Below the pieces are notes generated by a model, which did no database searches, had not been told where the DNA came from, and saw only the letters and a program-made list of their open reading frames with translations. A DNA stretch of 64,000 nucleotides from an uncultured Bacteroidales bacterium. GTDB taxonomy: Bacteria; Bacteroidota; Bacteroidia; Bacteroidales; F082. A program made the translations under genes and the position numbers. Every line of letters starts with the position of its first letter. Position 1 is the first letter of the stretch. The stretch covers positions 62,001 through 126,000 of the forward strand of contig OMYA01000003.1 in the NCBI GenBank assembly GCA_900315175.1. The letters are read 5' to 3'. This document shows positions 35,758-42,204 of the stretch, one piece after another.

Positions 35758-37002
35758 ATGAACAGCACATATATTATATTAACCAGCGTCATCGTTTTTC
35801 TGATTGCAGTGTTGATTCCCGTGGCGATTCTCATCATCGTCAAGAAACGGCTTACGCCGAAGGGGAATGTTAAGATTAACATCAATGATGAACGTGAACT
35901 TGAGGTGAAGCCAGGCAATTCGTTGCTTCATACTCTCGCTGAGGAGCAGATTTACTTGCCGTCGGCATGCGGTGGCAAGGGCAACTGCGGGATGTGCAAA
36001 TGTCAGGTTTTGGAAGGTGGAGGCTCGATTTTACCGACGGAAAAAGGCTTTTTCAGTCATAAAGAGCAGCTTGACCACTGGAGGCTCGGCTGTCAGGTGA
36101 AAGTTCGCGAGAACCTTAGAATTCATGTCAATCCGCAGATTTTTGGCATCAAGAAATGGGAATGCACGGTGGTGAGCAACAGAAATGTAGCCACTTTCAT
36201 CAAAGAATTCGTCGTGAAGCTGCCAGAAGGAGAGCATCTCGACTTCCTCTCAGGCGGTTACATCCAGATTGACGTGCCGAAATGCGAGGTTAAGTATTCA
36301 GATATCAATGTTGACAAGGAATACCGCAAAGACTGGGAGAAATTCCACATGTTCGACCTCGTGATGCGTAATCCTGAGCCACAGTTCAGGGCTTATTCTA
36401 TGGCGAACCATCCTGCGGAGGACAACATCATCATGCTAAATGTGCGCATCGCCACGCCACCTTTTGACAGGAAAAACGGCGGTTTCATGAAGGTGAACCC
36501 GGGCGTGTGCTCATCCTATATATATTCGCTTAAACCGGGCGACAAGGTAACCATCAGCGGGCCTTACGGCGAGTTCCACATCAAGGATACCCAAAAGGAG
36601 ATTATCTTTATAGGTGGCGGTGCCGGAATGGCTCCTATGCGCTCGCATATCCTTGATTTATTCCTCACGAAACACACGCAAAGAAAGGTGTCTTTCTGGT
36701 ATGGAGGCCGCTCATTGCGCGAGCTTTTCTACATTGATGATTTTAAAAAGATTGAGGCTGAGAATCCGAACTTCGGATTCAACATAGCGTTGTCATCGCC
36801 GCTCCCGGAAGACAACTGGAACGGTTATGTAGGCAATATCCATGAGGTTTTGTTTGAGAACTACCTCAAGAATCATGCCGAGCCGGAAGAAATAGAGTAT
36901 TATCTCTGCGGTCCTCCAATGATGACGCAGGCAGTGCTCGTCATGTTAGACAATCTCGGTGTGCCGAAAGAAAATATCCTTTTCGATGATTTTGGTGCTT
37001 AA
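35758..37002 (+). CDS. nqrF: Na+-translocating NADH:quinone reductase subunit F
   Basis: The NADH-oxidising subunit of Na+-NQR. I choose the ATG at 35758 (MNSTYIILTSVIVFLIAVL), one base after the nqrE stop. Domain order: one N-terminal helix, a 2Fe-2S ferredoxin domain (CGGKGNCGMCKCQVL with a later Cys in WRLGCQVKV), an FAD-binding domain with FRAYSMANHP, and an NAD-binding domain with IFIGGGAGMAPMRSHI and YYLCGPPMM. The 414-residue length fits. It is the last gene of the long plus-strand run. A hairpin with a T tract follows directly. Confidence 0.96.
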   Translation: MNSTYIILTSVIVFLIAVLIPVAILIIVKKRLTPKGNVKININDERELEVKPGNSLLHTLAEEQIYLPSACGGKGNCGMCKCQVLEGGGSILPTEKGFFSHKEQLDHWRLGCQVKVRENLRIHVNPQIFGIKKWECTVVSNRNVATFIKEFVVKLPEGEHLDFLSGGYIQIDVPKCEVKYSDINVDKEYRKDWEKFHMFDLVMRNPEPQFRAYSMANHPAEDNIIMLNVRIATPPFDRKNGGFMKVNPGVCSSYIYSLKPGDKVTISGPYGEFHIKDTQKEIIFIGGGAGMAPMRSHILDLFLTKHTQRKVSFWYGGRSLRELFYIDDFKKIEAENPNFGFNIALSSPLPEDNWNGYVGNIHEVLFENYLKNHAEPEEIEYYLCGPPMMTQAVLVMLDNLGVPKENILFDDFGA

Positions 37003-37152
37003 ATTTCACCCCTTGTGGTGAATTTTTCACCCCTAAAAACGGCATTTTTACCCCTAAATATGTTATGTAAAATTTTCATTCACCCCTAAAAACGGCACTT
37101 TCACCCCAAAATAAGCGTTTTTATCCCAAATTTCACCCCACTCACCCCAAAA
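37003..37152. repeat. Degenerate CACCCC tandem repeat downstream of nqrF
   Basis: CACCCC occurs six times and ACCCC once more in this 150-base gap. The longest identical unit is CACCCCTAAAAACGGCA at 37028-37044 and 37081-37097. Units are about 17-30 bases apart and separated by T-rich runs. There is no unique-spacer pattern as in CRISPR. I see no gene in it. Confidence 0.75.
37005..37027 (+). terminator. Short hairpin with T tract after nqrF
   Basis: The stem TTCACC/GGTGAA (37005-37010 with 37017-37022), a six-base loop and a run of five T form a small rho-independent-like terminator right after the nqrF stop. Confidence 0.55.
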
Positions 37153-37176
37153 TTTTTTCTGGGTTAAAATACTACG

Positions 37177-37184
37177 TATTTTTG
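37177..37184 (+). promoter_or_regulatory. Promoter -7 box for the acyl-CoA synthetase
   Basis: TATTTTTG lies 22 bases upstream of the start codon at 37207 and follows the CACCCC repeat array. Confidence 0.55.
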
Positions 37185-37206
37185 CACAGTTTTTAAAGCA
37201 ATAGAG

Positions 37207-38979
37207 ATGGAAGAAAAACGCATTTTTGACATTCTGACGACTTACTTACGCAAGCATCCTGACCAGAAAATTGCACTCGCCAAGAAAGAAAACGGCGAAT
37301 GGAACAAATACAGCATCCAGGAGTACGTTGAAACAACCAACATCATTAGCTATGCCCTCATAAAGTTAGGCATCCAGAAGGACGATAAAATCGCCATCAT
37401 CAGCAGTAACCGTCCTGAGTGGAACATCATGGACATGGCCATCCAGCAGGTTGGAGCCGTAACAGTACCGATTTACCCTACAATCAGCAAGGAAGACTAC
37501 CGCGTTGTCATCAACAACAGCGAGGCTAAGTTCGTGATGGTTGAGGGTCTGTGCGTTTTGAACAAGATTGAGGACATCAAGGACGACATCCCATCTTTGA
37601 AGATGATTTACACCTTCGTAAAACGCGGTGACTACCCAATTTGGGCAGACCTTCTTCAATTAGGCAGAGAAAATCAAAATGCTGAAGAACTCGAGCGTCG
37701 CAAAGCCAGCATCAAGTCAACGGATTGTGCCACAATACTTTATACGTCAGGCACGACAGGCACTCCGAAAGGTGTGATGCTTTCGCATGCCAATATTTTG
37801 GGTCAGATTGAGAATTTGAGACAGACTCCGTCGCCTACATCGACACGTGCGTTGAGCTTCTTGCCAATTTGCCACGCATACGAGAGAACGCTAACATATC
37901 TGTATCAATATCTTGGAATGTCGGTGTATTACGCTGAGAGCGTTGCCACCATCGCCAATGACATGAAGGAGATTCATCCTACAATGATGACCTGTGTGCC
38001 TCGTTTGCTGGAGAAGATTTACCTCAAGGTAAGACAGTCGGGACAAAGCCAGAAAGGCCTCTCAAAGAACATATTCTACTGGGCGATGAACCTTGCCGAG
38101 AAATATACAGTTGACGGCAGAAGCTGGTTCTACAACCTCAAATTGAAACTCGCCGACAAGCTTGTTTACAGCAAAATCCGCAACAAACTCGGTGCTGACT
38201 GCTTCGACATCATCGTTTCGGGTGCAGCGAGCATCCAGCCGAATATCTCGGCCTTCTTCTCAGCTATCAAGATGCCAGTTTACGAAGGCTACGGCATGAC
38301 AGAATGCTCACCGGTTATCTGCACAAGTTCCAACGTGCCTCACGGCCGTGAAGCGGGATATGTTGGTCCGGCATTGCCTGGTGTGGAGGTGAAAATCGCT
38401 GAAAATGGCGAAATCATCTGCCGCGGTCACAACGTGATGATGGGCTATTACAAACAGCCGGAGCTGACTGCTGAAGTCATCGACAAGGACGGCTGGTTCC
38501 ACACCGGCGACCTCGGAAGTGTCAATGAATACGGCAACTTCAAGATTACAGGCCGCATGAAGAACCTCTTCAAGACCTCATTAGGGAAATATATCAATCC
38601 GGATATGATTGAAACCAAGTTCACCGAATCCGGATTCTTTGAGAACGTGGTAGTACTCGGCGAAAACGAGAAATTCGCAGCAGCATTGATAGTCCCCGAC
38701 TTCTCATTCCTTAAGGATTGGTGCGCAAAGCACGAGATCAAGTTCACTACCAATGATGCCATGATAAACCTCAAAGAGGTGAAAGACCGCTTGACAAAAG
38801 AGGTCCAGAAAATCAACGCTTTCTTCGGTGACACCGAGAAGATCAAGAGATTTAAGTTCATTGCTGATGAATGGTCAACGGTAAACGGCATCCTCACTCC
38901 TACTCTTAAGGTAAAACGCTCTGTTATTCTTGACAGATACAAAGATGTGATTAACAGAATGTATCAGGGAGGGGATTGA
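37207..38979 (+). CDS. Long-chain acyl-CoA synthetase (AMP-dependent ligase)
   Basis: Activates fatty acids to acyl-CoA through an acyl-adenylate. The 590-residue protein has the adenylate-forming motif ILYTSGTTGTPKGVMLSH, the segments YEGYGMTECSPVI and GWFHTGDLGSV, and the hinge region TGRMKNLFKTSLGKYINP. It is the long 'AMP-dependent synthetase' form common in Bacteroidota, similar to eukaryotic-type long-chain ligases. It is monocistronic, with its own promoter and a tandem repeat at its 3' end, where it converges with the histidine kinase gene. No fatty-acid oxidation gene is adjacent. Confidence 0.9.
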   Translation: MEEKRIFDILTTYLRKHPDQKIALAKKENGEWNKYSIQEYVETTNIISYALIKLGIQKDDKIAIISSNRPEWNIMDMAIQQVGAVTVPIYPTISKEDYRVVINNSEAKFVMVEGLCVLNKIEDIKDDIPSLKMIYTFVKRGDYPIWADLLQLGRENQNAEELERRKASIKSTDCATILYTSGTTGTPKGVMLSHANILGQIENLRQTPSPTSTRALSFLPICHAYERTLTYLYQYLGMSVYYAESVATIANDMKEIHPTMMTCVPRLLEKIYLKVRQSGQSQKGLSKNIFYWAMNLAEKYTVDGRSWFYNLKLKLADKLVYSKIRNKLGADCFDIIVSGAASIQPNISAFFSAIKMPVYEGYGMTECSPVICTSSNVPHGREAGYVGPALPGVEVKIAENGEIICRGHNVMMGYYKQPELTAEVIDKDGWFHTGDLGSVNEYGNFKITGRMKNLFKTSLGKYINPDMIETKFTESGFFENVVVLGENEKFAAALIVPDFSFLKDWCAKHEIKFTTNDAMINLKEVKDRLTKEVQKINAFFGDTEKIKRFKFIADEWSTVNGILTPTLKVKRSVILDRYKDVINRMYQGGD

Positions 38980-38983
38980 TTAG

Positions 38984-39016
38984 AGTTAAGAGTTAAGAGT
39001 TAAGAGTTAAGAGTTA
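38984..39016. repeat. 7-bp tandem repeat (AGTTAAG) at a convergent gene junction
   Basis: Nearly five perfect copies of AGTTAAG fill the gap between the acyl-CoA synthetase and histidine kinase genes. It is the same unit as at 1414-1455, read on the other strand. Confidence 0.85.
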
Positions 39017-39874
39017 GAATACCATGGCGAAAGTCGTGGTATTTTTGTCGCTTTGGACGAGGGTTATGTTTCCGTTATGTTTGGTCATTATTTGTCGGGA
39101 GAGGCTCAGTCCGATGCCGGTGCCGTTAGGTTTTGTCGTGTAGAACGGCACAAAAATCTCATCCTGTTGGCGCAGAGGCACTGGTTTTCCATTGTTTGTG
39201 ACACTTATTATTGTGCGGTCTTCAGAGTTAAGCTCCGCGCTGATGCGAATTGAGTTGGCTTCAGCTTGCACAGCGTTTTTAATGAGGTTATTCAGCACAT
39301 GAATTATTTGAGATTCATCTATAAATATCAGAAGATCTGGAGTTTTAGACTTATATGTAATTGTAACGCCTTGTTCTTTCAAACGTAGTTGGTTCAGATT
39401 CAGGACACGTTTCATCAGCTCGTCGACCATCACGGCTTTACGGATTGGCGATGACAGTTTCATCATGCTGCGGTACGACTCCACAAATCTTATCAGGTCT
39501 TTTGAAGATGTGGAAATGGTTTCAAGGCCGGCTTTCACGTCGAGGCTGTCGTCTTTCGACAAGGCGTCACTTAACGAGGCTATTGGTGCCACGGTGTTCA
39601 TGATTTCATGCGTCATCACACGAAACAGCTTGCTCCATGAAGCGGCTTCATCCGCTGCGGAGCGTCTCTTGAAAATGCCGCGGATACGGTTCAAAGCTCT
39701 GTTAAGACTGGAGTTTTCACGGAAACGGAAGTTCATCTCGCCGTCCTCGAGCGAGTCCATCATGTAGGAGACTTTCTTTGTATCATGCTTTCGAACCAAA
39801 AAAACAGATATTACAGACGTTAACGCTATGCCAGTAATGACAGACACTATATATAACCAGACGGGAATGTTCAT
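39014..39874 (-). CDS. Histidine kinase without a sensory domain (NtrB-like)
   Basis: A 286-residue sensor kinase that would phosphorylate the sigma-54 regulator encoded just before it. It has one membrane helix (residues about 6-27), a short linker, a phospho-acceptor helix with His89 in RVMTHEIMNTVAPI, and an ATP-binding domain with HVLNNLIKNAVQAEA (N box) and GTGIGLSLSRQIM (G2 box). There is no periplasmic loop, PAS, HAMP-length linker or GAF domain, so the signal probably comes through the membrane helix or a partner protein. By analogy with BceS-type kinases the neighbouring permeases are candidates; this is inference. Its start overlaps the regulator's stop by four bases. Confidence 0.88.
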   Translation of the reverse strand: MNIPVWLYIVSVITGIALTSVISVFLVRKHDTKKVSYMMDSLEDGEMNFRFRENSSLNRALNRIRGIFKRRSAADEAASWSKLFRVMTHEIMNTVAPIASLSDALSKDDSLDVKAGLETISTSSKDLIRFVESYRSMMKLSSPIRKAVMVDELMKRVLNLNQLRLKEQGVTITYKSKTPDLLIFIDESQIIHVLNNLIKNAVQAEANSIRISAELNSEDRTIISVTNNGKPVPLRQQDEIFVPFYTTKPNGTGIGLSLSRQIMTKHNGNITLVQSDKNTTTFAMVF

Positions 39875-41238
39875 ATTCCGTATTTTTTAAGGCGGTTATA
39901 TAATGTCGGGCGGCTGATATTCAACGCTTTAGCCACCAATGAGAGGTTGCCGTTGTATTTCTTCATCGCATTGCGTATCACCTGTTCTTCAGCGTCTTCA
40001 AGAGTAACGTTTTGGACGGCATTTTTTGCATCAACTAATTGTGAATCAGTAATTTGCAGGTCATCTTTACTGATTATCACATTGTCGGACATGATGACAG
40101 CTTTCTCTATGCAACCTTGCAGTTCACGGATGTTGCCGTTCCACTTGCAGTGCATCAGCAGAGTCTTTGCTTCATCTGATAAATCCTTCGCTTTGCGATG
40201 ATATTTATCGGCATATTTCTCAATGAAAAGCATTGACAACGGCACGATTTCGTCCTGACGTTCGCGCAACGGCGGCAGATGCAGTGGCACGGTGTTGATG
40301 CGGTAATAAAGGTCTTCGCGGAAACGGCCTTGTTTCACCATATCGGCGAGATTCATATTAGTGGCGCAAATCAAGCGGATGTCTATAGGGATGTTTTTCG
40401 TGTCGCCCACCCTATTGATGCGGCGATTTTGAAGGACACGGAGCAATTTGGCCTGTTCGCTCAGCGGGATGTTACCTATTTCATCGAGGAAGAGCGTGGT
40501 GCCGTTGGCTTGTTCAAATTTTCCGATATGGTCGGCATGGGCATCGGTGAAGGCGCCTTTCACATGGCCGAACATCTCGCTTTCGAATAGCGTCTCTGTG
40601 ATTGCGCCGATATCGACGCTCACCATCTGTTTGCCAGAGCGTTGCGACAGCCTGTGAATCTCGTTGGCGAGCACGTCTTTTCCTGTTCCGTTTTCGCCTG
40701 TGATGAGCACTGTGGCATCAGTCGGAGCAATCTTTTCCACCATGTGGTGAAGGTTTTGCATAGCCTCGGAATTGCCCCAAATCATTGCAGGTTCAGGTGA
40801 TTGATTTTCAGGAGGGCACATGCGATGTGTCCGTACAGGATCGACATGACGATGTTTTTCCACGGCGGATTCCAGTATTGCCAGCAATTTCGTATTGTCC
40901 CAAGGTTTCACCACGAAATCGAAGGCGCCGCGTTTCATGCCTTCTACGGCGAGAGCGATGTCGGCGTAGGCGGTGAAAAGCACCACCTCCACTCCCGGAA
41001 AATGCTTTTTTAGTTCGGAGAGCCAAAACAGTCCCTCGTTGCCGGTGTTGATGTCAGTCTCGAAGTTCATGTCGAGCAGCACCACATCGGGTTTGAACGA
41101 CTGCATCGTGCTGACGAGAGCCTTCGGTGAAGCTATGAGTTCGACATCGGTAAACCTTGTCGGCAGCAGAATCTTCAGTGCCGCGCGGATTCCGGCATTA
41201 TCATCGACAACGAGGATATGTGACTTGAGTTTAGGCAT
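39871..41238 (-). CDS. NtrC-family sigma-54-dependent response regulator
   Basis: A 455-residue enhancer-binding regulator. Residues 1-125 form a receiver domain with DD at 12-13 and the phospho-acceptor Asp56 in VVLLDMNFE. Residues about 150-385 form the AAA+ domain, with Walker A GENGTGKD (181-188), the sigma-54 contact loop GAFTDA (228-233; the classic loop is GAFTGA), and Walker B LFLDEIG. The C-terminus is a Fis-type helix-turn-helix ending LSLVAKALNISRPTLYNRL. Such proteins bind palindromes about 100 bases upstream and drive RNA polymerase-sigma-54 at -24/-12 promoters. Two promoters with exactly this layout occur at 46936-47041 and 58351-58456, and are its probable targets. It is paired with the kinase gene. 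Confidence 0.93.
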   Translation of the reverse strand: MPKLKSHILVVDDNAGIRAALKILLPTRFTDVELIASPKALVSTMQSFKPDVVLLDMNFETDINTGNEGLFWLSELKKHFPGVEVVLFTAYADIALAVEGMKRGAFDFVVKPWDNTKLLAILESAVEKHRHVDPVRTHRMCPPENQSPEPAMIWGNSEAMQNLHHMVEKIAPTDATVLITGENGTGKDVLANEIHRLSQRSGKQMVSVDIGAITETLFESEMFGHVKGAFTDAHADHIGKFEQANGTTLFLDEIGNIPLSEQAKLLRVLQNRRINRVGDTKNIPIDIRLICATNMNLADMVKQGRFREDLYYRINTVPLHLPPLRERQDEIVPLSMLFIEKYADKYHRKAKDLSDEAKTLLMHCKWNGNIRELQGCIEKAVIMSDNVIISKDDLQITDSQLVDAKNAVQNVTLEDAEEQVIRNAMKKYNGNLSLVAKALNISRPTLYNRLKKYGI

Positions 41239-41257
41239 TTAACATGATAATTATTGC

Positions 41258-41265
41258 CAAAATTA
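41258..41265 (-). promoter_or_regulatory. Promoter -7 box for the regulator-kinase pair
   Basis: TAATTTTG on the minus strand, 20 bases upstream of the regulator start. An imperfect palindrome (TTACGG at 41263-41268 with CCGTAA at 41282-41287) overlaps it and could be an operator. Confidence 0.5.
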
Positions 41266-41282
41266 CGGAATTTTTCAATTAC

Positions 41283-41299
41283 CGTAACATTTTTTTACA
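41283..41299. promoter_or_regulatory. Candidate third regulator-binding site (weak)
   Basis: On the minus strand this reads TGTAAAA-AAA-TGTTACG. The left half is identical to the palindromes before tolC and before the fourth permease; the right half matches 5 of 7 positions. It overlaps the stop codon of the ABC ATPase gene and lies close to the regulator promoter, so autoregulation is possible. I see no sigma-54 element beside it. Confidence 0.35.
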
Positions 41300-41975
41300 A
41301 TTCCTGCAAAACATCCTCGACAACGCGACCGTCGAACAGGTTGATGATGCGGTCGGCGTAGCCTGCGTCACGCTGCGAGTGTGTCACCATGACGATGGTT
41401 GTGCCTTCTTTGTGTAGGTCGGTGAGCAGTTCCATCACCTCTTTGCCGTTTTTGGAGTCGAGGTTACCTGTAGGCTCGTCGGCGAGGATGAGTTTCGGGT
41501 TGGCGACGACGGCGCGGGCTATTGCCACACGTTGCTGCTGACCGCCTGACAGCTGTTGCGGGAAATGCTGTGCGCGGTGCGAGATCGCCATGCGTTTCAT
41601 GATGGCTGTGACACGTTCCTTGCGTTCGGCGGCGCCGATATTCATGTAGCGCAGCGGCAGCTCGATATTCTCATACACGTTAAGTTCGTCGATGAGGTTG
41701 AAGCTCTGAAACACGAAGCCGATGTTACCTTTGCGAAACTTGGTACGGTCTTTCTCTTTAAGGTCGCCCACCTGCTGTCCGAGGAGCTCGTAGTTGCCTT
41801 CCGACGGGTTGTCGAGCAGTCCGAGAATGTTCAGCAGTGTTGACTTGCCGCAGCCTGAGGGGCCCATGATGGCTACAAACTCGCCGTCGTTAATCTCAAA
41901 TGACACTCCATTCAAGGCGAGGGTCTCGATTTCTTCCGTACGGAAGATCTTTACTAAATTTTCAACTTTAATCAT
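41295..41975 (-). CDS. ABC transporter ATPase (MacB/LolD-like)
   Basis: A 226-residue ATP-binding subunit of the MacB/LolD/FtsE type. Visible motifs: Walker A GPSGCGKST (38-46), Q loop in FVFQSFNLI, signature LSGGQQQRV (142-150), Walker B LILADEP (162-168) and the H loop in VTHSQRD. It is the only ABC ATPase in the window, while five permease genes of the same class lie upstream in the same orientation. I infer that it energises all or several of them. It follows the fifth permease after a 229-base gap that contains a hairpin and T-rich DNA, but no clear promoter of its own. Confidence 0.93.
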   Translation of the reverse strand: MIKVENLVKIFRTEEIETLALNGVSFEINDGEFVAIMGPSGCGKSTLLNILGLLDNPSEGNYELLGQQVGDLKEKDRTKFRKGNIGFVFQSFNLIDELNVYENIELPLRYMNIGAAERKERVTAIMKRMAISHRAQHFPQQLSGGQQQRVAIARAVVANPKLILADEPTGNLDSKNGKEVMELLTDLHKEGTTIVMVTHSQRDAGYADRIINLFDGRVVEDVLQEL

Positions 41976-42030
41976 AGTTTTAATTATTTAAGGATTTAAC
42001 ATTCAAAATTTAAAATTGTTTTATTTTTTA

Positions 42031-42197
42031 TTGCCTTCGGCAAGAAATCTTTCAAAATCTATTTTAAAAATCTTTCAAAATATTCTTCCTTTTTTCTTCC
42101 AAATCATTATTTCATTTTTTTCTTTTACCACGCAGAAATTTAAGAAATTTAGGAAATTGGACTTCTATTTTTCTGCTGTTTCCGCTATTTCTGCGTG
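42031..42197. other. Structured intergenic spacer between the fifth permease and the ABC ATPase
   Basis: The spacer at 41976-42204 contains no gene. It holds a perfect 11-bp inverted repeat (CACGCAGAAAT at 42129-42139 with its complement at 42187-42197) enclosing 47 AT-rich bases. It also holds a small hairpin TTGC-CTTCGG-CAA at 42031-42043, and the direct repeat AATCTTTCAAAAT near 42047 and 42070. These could attenuate or stabilise the read-through transcript. Confidence 0.5.
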
Positions 42198-42204
42198 ATG
42201 CTAA

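Noticed and set aside
37003..37152. CACCCC repeats as a CRISPR array
   Set aside because: Unit lengths and gaps are irregular, units are only 17 bases at best, the spacers are themselves T-rich repeats, and no cas gene is near.
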